Shown here in pieces: positions 16,001-22,221 of a stretch of DNA of 33,128 nt. The translations under genes and the position numbers were made by a program. The notes below the pieces were generated by a model, which worked only from the letters and a program-made list of their open reading frames with translations, did no database searches and was not told the DNA's origin. The number at the start of each line of letters is the position of its first letter. Position 1 is the stretch's first letter. The stretch lies in IMG/VR virus record IMGVR_UViG_3300042888_000552, positions 1-33,128 of that record; one strand, given 5' to 3'. The DNA is from a virus.

Positions 16001-17126
16001 TGGTTACATAGTTAATGTATCTGATGTTATTATAGAAAATAATTATTATGAAAATGTAATTTTTAGTTTTGAGCAAATAAACAGGGCTTCTAATATAATA
16101 ATTAGAGAGAACACGATTAAAAACATGACTGGTGTAGACGGCCTTAAAATTGAAACTAGTTCTAAATTTATTACTATTAAAGATAACAAATTTATAAATC
16201 CTCAACAACACTGTATAACCGATACTACTAGAGGTGGAATTGTAGACTTAACAGGAAACTGGTTTGATGATTCTGATACTTCAAATATAAGTTACGTCCT
16301 CAATGGGAATTTTAATCTAACTCACGAAGAAGTAGGGAATAACAAATGCAACAACAACCGAGTTACTGGTAATTTAGTAGGCACGATGCTTTCTAATATA
16401 GACAGAATGAATAATTTAGCTATAATTACAATAGGCATTTTACCAAAAGGATTTCCTTATGGAGATTCGTTAAATGAATATAATGATGGCTCAAGAAACG
16501 TTATTTTAAAAACAAAGCGTACAGAAGAAGATACTGTTTTACAGGAATTAATAACTAGTGATGGGTATGAAACTGTATTTGTAAGACATAAAATTAACGA
16601 AAATACTTGGAGTGAATTTGTTAAACAAAACAACAAAGATGTAATTACAGGAACATTAACCACTGGAATAATGCCAGTTGCAATGGGTACTAACTCAATA
16701 AAAAATGGTATACTCAGAGACAATGGAACAAATATTTTATTACAAACTGCAAATACTCCATTTTTTCAAACGTTTGATGGAACAGGGTTCCTGAATATGG
16801 GTATAGATACTGCAGTTAGTAGTTCTGCAATTTACAACACAAATACTTTCCATAGGTTTTTAATAAATTCATCTAGTACAGATGCTCTTCGTATTAATTC
16901 AAATGGTAACATTGGTATAAACACATCAGTTGATAATGGAGTAGACAAGTTACAGATAAACGGTAGTGCTGTTACAACACAATACAAATTAAGTGCTTTA
17001 AACATAGCTCCAGCAAGTGCAACCTCAACAGGAACCCTTGGAGAGATAAGGGTAACTTCAGGATTTATTTATGTTTGTGTAGCAACAGACACCTGGGTTA
17101 GATCAGCATTAACAACTTGGACTTAA
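13047..17126 (+). CDS. Tailspike with two pectate-lyase-like beta-helix units and a pyocin-knob-like end
   Basis: A 1359-aa spike, probably a glycan depolymerase. Residues 1-50: docking module (SCGCVQCTPSTSVCYVGAN, then LPNTGIQNNDT) shared with the preceding fibre. Residues 61-150: a cap ending in FGAKGDGINNDTSAIQSAI, the signature that opens pectate-lyase-3 beta-helices; a beta-helix follows to about 450, then a beta domain to about 595. Residues 598-682 repeat the cap (FGVKADGVTDNTEALQNAI) and start a second beta-helix with Asn ladders (FTVKNCEFIG, NIIIRENTIKN) to about 1110. Residues ~1120-1195 resemble a pyocin knob and end NENTWSEFVKQN. The last ~160 residues (NGNIGINTS to TWVRSALTTWT) form a trimerisation-type tip. 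Catalytic residues cannot be assigned by eye. The central second helix uses more GCG, GAC and ACG codons than its neighbours, a hint of module acquisition. Confidence 0.85.
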   Translation: MFTSLNHDSSCGCVQCTPSTSVCYVGANLPNTGIQNNDTISVAVQKLDAAITAIPEANQFIKSNEPLSLAQRNGNVLYGILDQYTGEEMTLSKVTGTPVVDGVMYFQLINNYNVTEYFRRNIVKINPYIFGAKGDGINNDTSAIQSAINFCQTSGDILELEGNFLSDTITISESIKLETVCTLQTINNVDALVIQGGGYGQSVFIKHTGSLTIRGIQRDGFARGIVLKNGVLNSTFDKVYISNVGLGVDYEASGNNNIVAWNLLDIRSTSSSTLTTFTKGAFVSNTTLYNIGEITTPTPILTNMGTIIVAGNVYPIVAKPGATNTYYVGNFYSLPNGGQLYHYTGGGVLHRKHPDNGAIEYKTLRLWSIAGSSITVQSSYGVTVNGGEIEGCGTNVVVGGIYMNGSNPETIYSIRSLFEGLHTEGNTANKPFVYSLKNSMITFNGCLMGDGIQVAAPQTGVKFQSGYGTDRTSNYYYGKPNEDFPAIEPNDPTFKIYKDLTTGTTVYLNLRDLIPMMSYMGDLRVNYVCTGEYNMLNIPVGETRTLRVTPYGTNTLNGGTAYQDITITGLPNKTEYKITFLLVGNDFTYTVDSGENWIKSNESLSLAKRKGDVLYGILDQYTGEDITLSKVTGTPVVDGIIYFQLGTEYFKRNVDVINPCIFGVKADGVTDNTEALQNAIDFASTSNIKEIKFSPSENSYRFTHLDLIGSQYSGISLIGSKGVVFEQILGTRQIVGGYPIPSFARYERADGFLLINDGVNSPSNVTTFESTAVRDITIDGITFLNDVVNDEFDELTHQICAVGVSNFTVKNCEFIGFLGDGVAVTNVLVGSTNIRMNRNVNIIYNSFDGVNKDNRQAVSIYACDGFSVNYNKIKNTTRSDMPGAIDIEPDYISSILRGGEIKGNKIYNIGGNIGAIAITLANNNSTLNYPETSPLQSKITVSNNTIVDCTFASFTVISQLTYLQTNGKNIKSVVFRDNYISNSGFGYIVNVSDVIIENNYYENVIFSFEQINRASNIIIRENTIKNMTGVDGLKIETSSKFITIKDNKFINPQQHCITDTTRGGIVDLTGNWFDDSDTSNISYVLNGNFNLTHEEVGNNKCNNNRVTGNLVGTMLSNIDRMNNLAIITIGILPKGFPYGDSLNEYNDGSRNVILKTKRTEEDTVLQELITSDGYETVFVRHKINENTWSEFVKQNNKDVITGTLTTGIMPVAMGTNSIKNGILRDNGTNILLQTANTPFFQTFDGTGFLNMGIDTAVSSSAIYNTNTFHRFLINSSSTDALRINSNGNIGINTSVDNGVDKLQINGSAVTTQYKLSALNIAPASATSTGTLGEIRVTSGFIYVCVATDTWVRSALTTWT
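13227..13496 (+). repeat. Tailspike cap repeat, copy 1
   Basis: Codes for 90 residues starting IKSNEPLSLAQRNG and ending at AINF. By eye about 40 of its first 48 residues are identical to copy 2 (14838-15092), while many synonymous positions differ. It contains the FGAKGDG motif that starts the first beta-helix. Confidence 0.9.
14838..15092 (+). repeat. Tailspike cap repeat, copy 2
   Basis: Codes for 85 residues starting IKSNESLSLAKRKG and ending at AIDF, five residues shorter than copy 1 because the INNYN segment is missing. It opens the second beta-helix with FGVKADG. High protein identity with diverged DNA points to an old duplication or to two related modules brought together by recombination. 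Confidence 0.9.
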
Positions 17127-17138
17127 AAATAAACCAAC

Positions 17139-17921
17139 ATGACAGTATTAATAACATTAACAACAGCAGGGGCAGATTCAGGACCCTTTGATTTATATAC
17201 AAATCTTGATGGATATGTATCAGCATTTGCAACAGGAGTAAGCAAATCTGCATTACTTGCAGGGTATGCTTCTTCCGCAGTCCCAGATTTTGCAACTATT
17301 ATTAGAGTTAAGTCTACAGGGGATTGTGTAAACTATATAGATATTACATTAGTAGGAACTACAACTACCACCACTACAACACTTGTTCCAAGTGTTCCTT
17401 GTGAAGGAACTACTGATTCTGGAGGACTTGAATTGAAAGATCAATACGTTAATTTAGATCCAGATGGTGGAGTTATTACTTTTCTTTTTGATCCACTAGG
17501 ACAAGTTGATAAACTAGAGATTTATCATGGACTTCCAGAAAATGGAGGAGTAAACAAAAAGTCTACAACTTCTATGACTGCTACAACTAATAATAATGTA
17601 TTTGATAATATTTGGGGAACTCCTCCTGATAATTTGTTACCAAATGATCCAAATTTACCAGTAGATCAATTTATAGGAACTAATAAAGGAGTTGCTCCTA
17701 CAAGACAATCAGAATTTACTATTGATACAGGATATGATATTCCTAATATGACTATAAGTGGTGTGACTTATGATCAAATTGTATGGTGGAAATACACATC
17801 TGCAGATTATTTAATTAATCCTATAGCTACAATCAGAGCTACTGGGGGTTCTGCTGGTACAGCGTGGTATTCAATTAGAGCATGTCCCACTACAACTACT
17901 ACTACAACAATAATATTATAA
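17139..17921 (+). CDS. Modular fibre-region protein with two poly-Thr tracts, 260 aa
   Basis: Residues 1-72 form a small beta domain with SGPFDLYTNLDG, GVSK and VKSTGDCVNYIDITL. A clear paralogue forms the N-terminus of the protein at 27393. A TTTTTTTT linker follows (about residues 74-81). Residues ~85-252 are a second beta-rich domain (GGVITFLFDPLGQVDKLEIY, TISGVTYDQIVWWKYTSADY, GTAWYSIRACP) without recognisable catalytic residues. The protein ends TTTTTTTIIL. Such domain-linker-domain chains are typical of surface adhesins on virions, and carbohydrate binding is possible but not shown. It is the last gene before the terminator at 17959 and closes the fibre transcript. The leader carries TAAACCAA just before the ATG. 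Confidence 0.65.
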   Translation: MTVLITLTTAGADSGPFDLYTNLDGYVSAFATGVSKSALLAGYASSAVPDFATIIRVKSTGDCVNYIDITLVGTTTTTTTTLVPSVPCEGTTDSGGLELKDQYVNLDPDGGVITFLFDPLGQVDKLEIYHGLPENGGVNKKSTTSMTATTNNNVFDNIWGTPPDNLLPNDPNLPVDQFIGTNKGVAPTRQSEFTIDTGYDIPNMTISGVTYDQIVWWKYTSADYLINPIATIRATGGSAGTAWYSIRACPTTTTTTTIIL

Positions 17922-17958
17922 TATAAAAAAATCATAGTTTGTTGGTTTTCTATGTTTT

Positions 17959-17990
17959 CCTCTTAAGATATTCTTAGGAGGTTTTTGTTT
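17959..17990 (+). terminator. Intrinsic terminator at the end of the fibre region
   Basis: CCTCTTAAG (17959-17967) pairs with CTTAGGAGG (17973-17981): 9 bp with one G-T pair and loop ATATT, followed by TTTTTGTTT. It separates the fibre genes from the promoter at 18036, so this 174-base gap is a transcription boundary. Confidence 0.88.
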
Positions 17991-18010
17991 TATAACTATT
18001 TTAGTTATAA
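17990..18010 (+). repeat. AT-only inverted repeat behind the terminator
   Basis: TTATAACTA (17990-17998) and TAGTTATAA (18002-18010) are perfect inverted repeats with a 3-base TTT centre, directly abutting the terminator T-run. It could be a back-up hairpin or a dyad-symmetric protein-binding site upstream of the next promoter (TTTG at 18036). Confidence 0.7.
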
Positions 18011-18035
18011 AGAATAATCTATTTAATTAAATTTA

Positions 18036-18067
18036 TTTGGATAGTATGAAAACTATTTTTATCTTTA
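18036..18067 (+). promoter_or_regulatory. Bacteroidota-type promoter for the phosphoesterase gene
   Basis: TTTG (18036-18039), 20-base spacer and TATCTTTA (18060-18067) fit the -33/-7 consensus except for the last base. The continuation TTTACCCTAAT and the sequence CTACATATGGCTGA over the start codon closely match the scaffold-gene promoter and leader at 4683-4756. It starts 57 bases before the last base of the upstream leader and would begin the second structural transcript. Confidence 0.62.
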
Positions 18068-18095
18068 CCCTAATTTTAAGTAAATTACACTACAT

Positions 18096-19319
18096 ATGGC
18101 TGAGAATCAAGATTTATTGTTCAAGTTAGAAGAGTTATTAAGGCAAAAGAAAAGTAAAAAGTTTTATGCTGAAAGATTAGGAATAAGTGAATTTGAAGTG
18201 AATGAGCTTCTTAAAGAACTTAAAGAAAAAGATAATGAATCTCCAATAGAACTTAACACTTCTACAGGAGAAATTAGAAAAGTGAATGTTGAAAAAGGAA
18301 CAATAGAAAGTACCATCACTAGTACATTTGAACCTAAAGATGATATTGAGTTAGCTAAGCTACATAAAATAAATCTAGACAAATATGTTATTACAAACTA
18401 TTGGTCTAAACTACTACCAGGAGGAAACTTTACTTCCTCAGTCTTTTCAAAAAGAAAAGAAGCAAAAGATTACTCTCCTGAAGACTTTGCTAAGTTTTTA
18501 GAAAACTACACACCAAATAATATACCAGTTAATGAAGTATTAATTGATCCTAATAAAGATCATGTAGATATAGAAATATCAATAGCTGATTATCATTTAG
18601 CTAAAAGAACTATAGATGGAGACAATGACCCAGCAGACAGAGCTAGAAGATACTTTAATATAGCACAATCATTAGTTCGGAAGGTGAGAGCTAACTACAA
18701 CATAGACACTATTATTCTTCCTATATCAAATGATTTTTTTCATACTGATAATATTCAAAACCAAACTACAAATGGTACTCCACAAGATACAATTCTTGAA
18801 TATCATTCTGAATATGAATTAGGATTTTCAGTACTTGTAGATACAATTAATATGCTAAGACAACATTGTAGTAATGTTACAGTTGTTCTTGTACAAGGTA
18901 ATCACGATAGAACTAAATCATTTTATTTAGCACATGCGTTAGATGTATATTTTAAAGATGATTATGATGTAGATTTTATAAGACATCACAGTGTAATTAA
19001 AGCAAAAGTTGTAGGTAATACATTTATAGGATGGCATCATGGTAATTGCAAAATAGATGATTTACCATTATTGTTTGCAACACATCCAGAATATAGTCAT
19101 TTCTTTGGTAATGCTAAATACAGAGAAATCCATACAGGAGATAAACATCACTATATGGCTAAAGAAATTAAAGGAGTGAGAATACAACAAATGCCCAGTT
19201 TGTCTGGTACAGACCGTTGGCACTTAGATAATAATTTTGTACACTCAGTTAGAGCTGCATTAGCTTTAGTATATGATACTAAACTAGGCAAGATATGTGA
19301 GTTCGAAGAAAGAATATAA
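18096..19319 (+). CDS. Calcineurin-like metallophosphoesterase with N-terminal HTH, 407 aa
   Basis: Predicted two-metal phosphoesterase, possibly a nuclease of the SbcD/Mre11 type. The five family motifs are visible: DYH (165-167), SNDFFHTD (211-218, where GDxxH is usual), GNHD (268-271), HHG around 314-316 and GDKHH (348-352, replacing GHxH). Residues ~8-45 form a helix-turn-helix (KKFYAERLGISEFEVNELLK) as in DNA-binding regulators, and a ~100-residue linker region separates it from the catalytic part. This HTH-phosphoesterase combination is common in Bacteroidota phages, including crAss-like ones, but its substrate is not established. It is the first gene behind a terminator and a new promoter and is three bases upstream of a structural gene. 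It may act on phage DNA during packaging or recombination; that is inference. Confidence 0.85.
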   Translation: MAENQDLLFKLEELLRQKKSKKFYAERLGISEFEVNELLKELKEKDNESPIELNTSTGEIRKVNVEKGTIESTITSTFEPKDDIELAKLHKINLDKYVITNYWSKLLPGGNFTSSVFSKRKEAKDYSPEDFAKFLENYTPNNIPVNEVLIDPNKDHVDIEISIADYHLAKRTIDGDNDPADRARRYFNIAQSLVRKVRANYNIDTIILPISNDFFHTDNIQNQTTNGTPQDTILEYHSEYELGFSVLVDTINMLRQHCSNVTVVLVQGNHDRTKSFYLAHALDVYFKDDYDVDFIRHHSVIKAKVVGNTFIGWHHGNCKIDDLPLLFATHPEYSHFFGNAKYREIHTGDKHHYMAKEIKGVRIQQMPSLSGTDRWHLDNNFVHSVRAALALVYDTKLGKICEFEERI

Positions 19320-19322
19320 ATT

Positions 19323-20051
19323 ATGGCAACATTAAGGAAATTAGTAAGTGATGTACGTTCAGTGCATAAAATATTAAGTACGGACAGTTTAATAACTGAC
19401 CGTGCAATAGCTAGCGAAGTAAGAAATAATTCTTTATTGCTTATTAAACGTGAAACCAATCTTAGAAAGCTTTGGGCTACCGACACACTTTTTACCACTA
19501 TACCATGTCTTGAGATGTGTGAAGTATCTATTTCTGAATGTTGTGATTATGTAGATGAATGTTCTATAGCTAGAACTAAGTTTAAACTTCCACGTATATC
19601 AGAAGGAAACTATCAATATGTAATACAAGGAGTTTATTCTATTAATGCCATGAGTGGTAAAGGAAAAAAGTTAAAAGAAATTAGTATCAATAGATATTTA
19701 AACTTACTTAAACTTCCTGTAATTAAGAATGAAGAATACTTCTGGATAACTAATGGATATCTATATGTAAACAATCCAATGCTTAGAGCAATTAGATTTG
19801 TAGCTTTCTTTGAAGAAGATGTAAGCAATGATCTTATGTATCCTGAGTGTGGATGTGGTACACCAGAATATACTATTGATGAGATTTGTAAAAATCCTTT
19901 AGACAAAGAGTTTGCTCTTCCTGGTTATCTTGAACAACAAGTGTTAGAACTTACATCTAAAAAACTATTATCTACCTACTTCAATATTAAGAGTGATATT
20001 AGTCAAGAAGGAATAGATGGACAAGCTCCTAATTCAAAACCAACTAACTAA
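19323..20051 (+). CDS. Putative connector/ring protein with Cys clusters, 242 aa
   Basis: Resembles a conserved crAss-like tail-collar protein: an N-terminal helical segment (TLRKLVSDVRSVHKILSTDS, NSLLLIKRETNLRKLWATD) followed by a beta-rich core (YQYVIQGVYSINAMSG, WITNGYLYVNNPMLRAIRF). Two Cys-rich stretches, CLEMCEVSISECCDYVDEC (about 63-81) and CGCGTPEYTIDEIC (about 177-190), could bind metal or cross-link the ring. The C-terminus is helical (PGYLEQQVLELTSKKLLSTY), like other connector proteins. It starts three bases after the phosphoesterase stop and lies just before the 158-aa gene, so these are one operon. The connector role is inferred from resemblance and context. Confidence 0.68.
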   Translation: MATLRKLVSDVRSVHKILSTDSLITDRAIASEVRNNSLLLIKRETNLRKLWATDTLFTTIPCLEMCEVSISECCDYVDECSIARTKFKLPRISEGNYQYVIQGVYSINAMSGKGKKLKEISINRYLNLLKLPVIKNEEYFWITNGYLYVNNPMLRAIRFVAFFEEDVSNDLMYPECGCGTPEYTIDEICKNPLDKEFALPGYLEQQVLELTSKKLLSTYFNIKSDISQEGIDGQAPNSKPTN

Positions 20052-20055
20052 ATTC

Positions 20056-20532
20056 ATGAGAGTAAAAGTAGATTGGAGATCTTCCAGTAAAGATAATTAC
20101 AACTTGTTTTGTAAAAAACACCCATCTACACAACTTACATATGATGTATGGAGAAATATAATCTACACATATAATGAATTGTTTAAAGAATATATTTTAG
20201 AGACAGGAGATAAAGCAAAACTTCCTTATGGTTTTGGTGAGTTCTCTATCAATAAAAAGAAAAGAAGAAAAATGAAAGGCATAGATGGGAAGGAGTTTAT
20301 CAATCTTCCTATTGACTGGCAAAAAACTAAACAAAAAGGAAAGGTTATATATAACTTTAATTATCATACAGAAGGATACTTTTTTGGTTGGATGTGGTTT
20401 AAACCATCAGCACGATTCAAAAACTCAGACCTTTGGTATTTTAAACCTTCAAGACTTACATCAAGACTATTGTCACATTACTTAAAAACCAACGATAAGT
20501 ACCAACATTTATATAAAGAATGGAAGAAGTAA
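20056..20532 (+). CDS. Conserved crAss-like protein of the connector operon, 158 aa
   Basis: Function unknown. I recognise the sequence pattern (VKVDWRSSSKDNYNLF, DKAKLPYGFGEFSINKKKRR, YNFNYHTEGYFFGWMWF, LWYFKPSRLTSRLLSHYL) from crAss-like phages, where it occurs among the tail-connector genes. It is very basic and rich in Trp, Tyr and Phe, with no Cys cluster other than one early residue, so it may contact DNA or the packaged genome end. The ATG at 20056 is chosen because it lies four bases after the previous stop; an in-frame upstream start would overlap the previous gene. The HNH gene follows after 71 bases, which separates it from the rest of the operon. Confidence 0.7.
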   Translation: MRVKVDWRSSSKDNYNLFCKKHPSTQLTYDVWRNIIYTYNELFKEYILETGDKAKLPYGFGEFSINKKKRRKMKGIDGKEFINLPIDWQKTKQKGKVIYNFNYHTEGYFFGWMWFKPSARFKNSDLWYFKPSRLTSRLLSHYLKTNDKYQHLYKEWKK

Positions 20533-20548
20533 AATAAAAAGTTTTATT

Positions 20549-20580
20549 TTTGGTATTGTCTTATAAATGATTTATATTTG
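20549..20580 (+). promoter_or_regulatory. Consensus Bacteroidota promoter in front of the HNH gene
   Basis: TTTG (20549-20552), 20-base spacer and TATATTTG (20573-20580) match TTTG...TAnnTTTG exactly, 23 bases before the ATG. Just upstream, AAAATAAAA/TTTTATTTT (about 20531-20551) forms an A/T-only hairpin with a T-rich end that might act as a weak terminator. The promoter looks like cargo of the inserted endonuclease gene and would also feed the connector and muzzle genes downstream. Confidence 0.7.
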
Positions 20581-20603
20581 TATATAATTTAAAATTAATT
20601 AAT

Positions 20604-21245
20604 ATGATACAATATGAAAAAGGTGATAAAATAGGAAAACTAACTTTTATAAAAGAAGATTTTCACCAAAAAGAAGTTACAGGTTTTCAAAAATATAGAA
20701 TGGTAGTAATGGAATGTTTTTGTACAAGAAGATTTATTACTAGACTTTCGTCAGTAAGAAATGGTAGAACTATTTCATGTGGTTGTACTAGAAGAGATGG
20801 ATTACTTAAAAGAATAACAACTCATAATATGAGTAAGTCTTCTGAGTATGCTTCTTGGGAAGCAATGAAATCAAGATGTTTAAATTCTAATAATATTTTT
20901 TATCATAATTATGGAGGAAGAGGAATAAAAGTTTGTGAGGAGTGGTTAGATTTTAAAAAATTCCATATAGATATGGGAAATAAACCTGATTCTACTTATT
21001 CAATAGATAGAATAGATGTAAATGGAAACTATGAACCTTCTAATTGTAGATGGGCTAGTAAAGATGTTCAAGATAGAAATAAAAGAAATTCTGTATATTT
21101 AATATATAAAAATAAAAAATATATATTAACTGATCTAGCTAAAAAGTTTAACCTCAATCAACAAACATTAAAATCCAGATTAAATAAAGGAATGGAATTA
21201 GAAAAAGCTTTAACAAAACCCTATAAATACACAAAAAAATTATGA
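20604..21245 (+). CDS. HNH-type endonuclease, probable homing gene
   Basis: Free-standing phage HNH-like endonuclease of 213 aa. Residues 7-61: N-terminal unit GDKIGKLTFI with FCxC-type cysteines (C38, C40) and SCGC (C59, C61), probably one zinc site. Residues 82-150: YASWEAMKSRC, YGGRGIKVCEEW and DRIDVNGNYEPSNCRW, the core seen in this family. Residues 172-203: a small helix-turn-helix (YILTDLAKKFNLNQQTLKSR) of the NUMOD type for target binding. It sits between two conserved connector genes, has its own consensus promoter, and is the only complete gene here ending in TGA. Its stop overlaps the next start as ATGA. This is how mobile endonuclease genes settle in phage operons. The target is probably in or near a flanking gene of an endonuclease-free relative. 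Confidence 0.87.
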   Translation: MIQYEKGDKIGKLTFIKEDFHQKEVTGFQKYRMVVMECFCTRRFITRLSSVRNGRTISCGCTRRDGLLKRITTHNMSKSSEYASWEAMKSRCLNSNNIFYHNYGGRGIKVCEEWLDFKKFHIDMGNKPDSTYSIDRIDVNGNYEPSNCRWASKDVQDRNKRNSVYLIYKNKKYILTDLAKKFNLNQQTLKSRLNKGMELEKALTKPYKYTKKL

Positions 21246-22216
21246 GTTATTATTATAAATATAATTTTGTTTCTCCTGAACCAATTTATGCAATTGTATC
21301 AGAGGAACTTAAGTCATATATGGATACGGGGGCTGTAGATAATTTATTATTCCCTACTTATTTAGACAAAGCTTTAAAGAAGTTAGGAAGAACAACTTAT
21401 GTAATAAGTGAAGAAGTTTTGTTTGTTGAAGACTTCCAAGCTAGACTTCCTGATAACTTTTATGCTGTTAGAGAAGCTTGGATGACTACAGAAGTAGCAG
21501 CCTATCCTTATCAATCAGCTAATTCATTTTATTCACAAGCAGCTAGTTCAACAACTATACAAATAGCACCACTAACTATTGGAGGTACTCCTTGTAATAA
21601 CCCTGTTTGTCAAGTTCCACAATGTGATGGTACATGTATGCCAACATTAGTACAAGCTGTATATAAAACAAACAATAGTGTATCTAGAGCATTCACTCAT
21701 ACATATTTACTTAAACCTGGAAGTATATCAGCAAAACAACAATGTGGTGTTGAGTATACAAGTAACTGGGATTTTAATGCACAACCTATTCCTGTAAATA
21801 ACTTTACTCCTGGATCTGCAAGTATTGATTCATTTGATATACGAGATAATAAGTTTGTAACTAATTTTAGACAAGGGGTTGTACATTTAATATTTTATGC
21901 TACAGAGTATGATGAAATAGGAAATCAATTGATTCCTGATAACTATCGTATTAGAGAGTATGTAGAAGCATTCATTAAGTTTAAAGTATTTGAAATGCTT
22001 ACTAATCAAACTAATGATGAAACATTTAATCAGTTACAACAAAAACTTCTTTATCATAAACAAGCATATGAAGAATCATTCATAATGGCTAGTATTGAAA
22101 TTAAGAAACAAACTCCTTGGGAAAAACAAAGGAGAATTAAAAATGATCTTAATAGATTTAATATGTATGAACTTCCAAATAGAACTAATAGCTATGGAAG
22201 AAGGCGTAACAATTAA
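21242..22216 (+). CDS. Putative tail-tube/ring connector protein, 324 aa
   Basis: Conserved crAss-like structural protein, likely a ring or tubular adaptor between the portal collar and the muzzle. The start overlaps the HNH stop by four bases (ATGA); the next gene follows six bases after its stop. Residues 10-75 (AIVSEELKSYMDTGAVDNLL, TYVISEEVLFVEDFQARLP) resemble the helical-plus-beta core of connector proteins. Residues ~118-137 form a Cys loop (CNNPVCQVPQCDGTC). A central beta region follows (FDIRDNKFVTNFRQGVVHLI), then long C-terminal helices (YVEAFIKFKVFEMLTN, QQKLLYHKQAYEESFIMASI) and a basic end (KNDLNRFNMYELPNRT, YGRRRNN). Before the HNH insertion it was probably continuous with the 20056 gene in one operon. 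The exact ring number is not decidable here. Confidence 0.72.
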   Translation: MSYYYKYNFVSPEPIYAIVSEELKSYMDTGAVDNLLFPTYLDKALKKLGRTTYVISEEVLFVEDFQARLPDNFYAVREAWMTTEVAAYPYQSANSFYSQAASSTTIQIAPLTIGGTPCNNPVCQVPQCDGTCMPTLVQAVYKTNNSVSRAFTHTYLLKPGSISAKQQCGVEYTSNWDFNAQPIPVNNFTPGSASIDSFDIRDNKFVTNFRQGVVHLIFYATEYDEIGNQLIPDNYRIREYVEAFIKFKVFEMLTNQTNDETFNQLQQKLLYHKQAYEESFIMASIEIKKQTPWEKQRRIKNDLNRFNMYELPNRTNSYGRRRNN

Positions 22217-22221
22217 TAATT

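Noticed and set aside
18047-18130. 27-codon ORF starting MKTIFIFTLIL, signal-peptide-like
   Set aside because: It spans the promoter -7 box and runs out of frame into the phosphoesterase gene; the hydrophobic start comes from T-rich promoter DNA.
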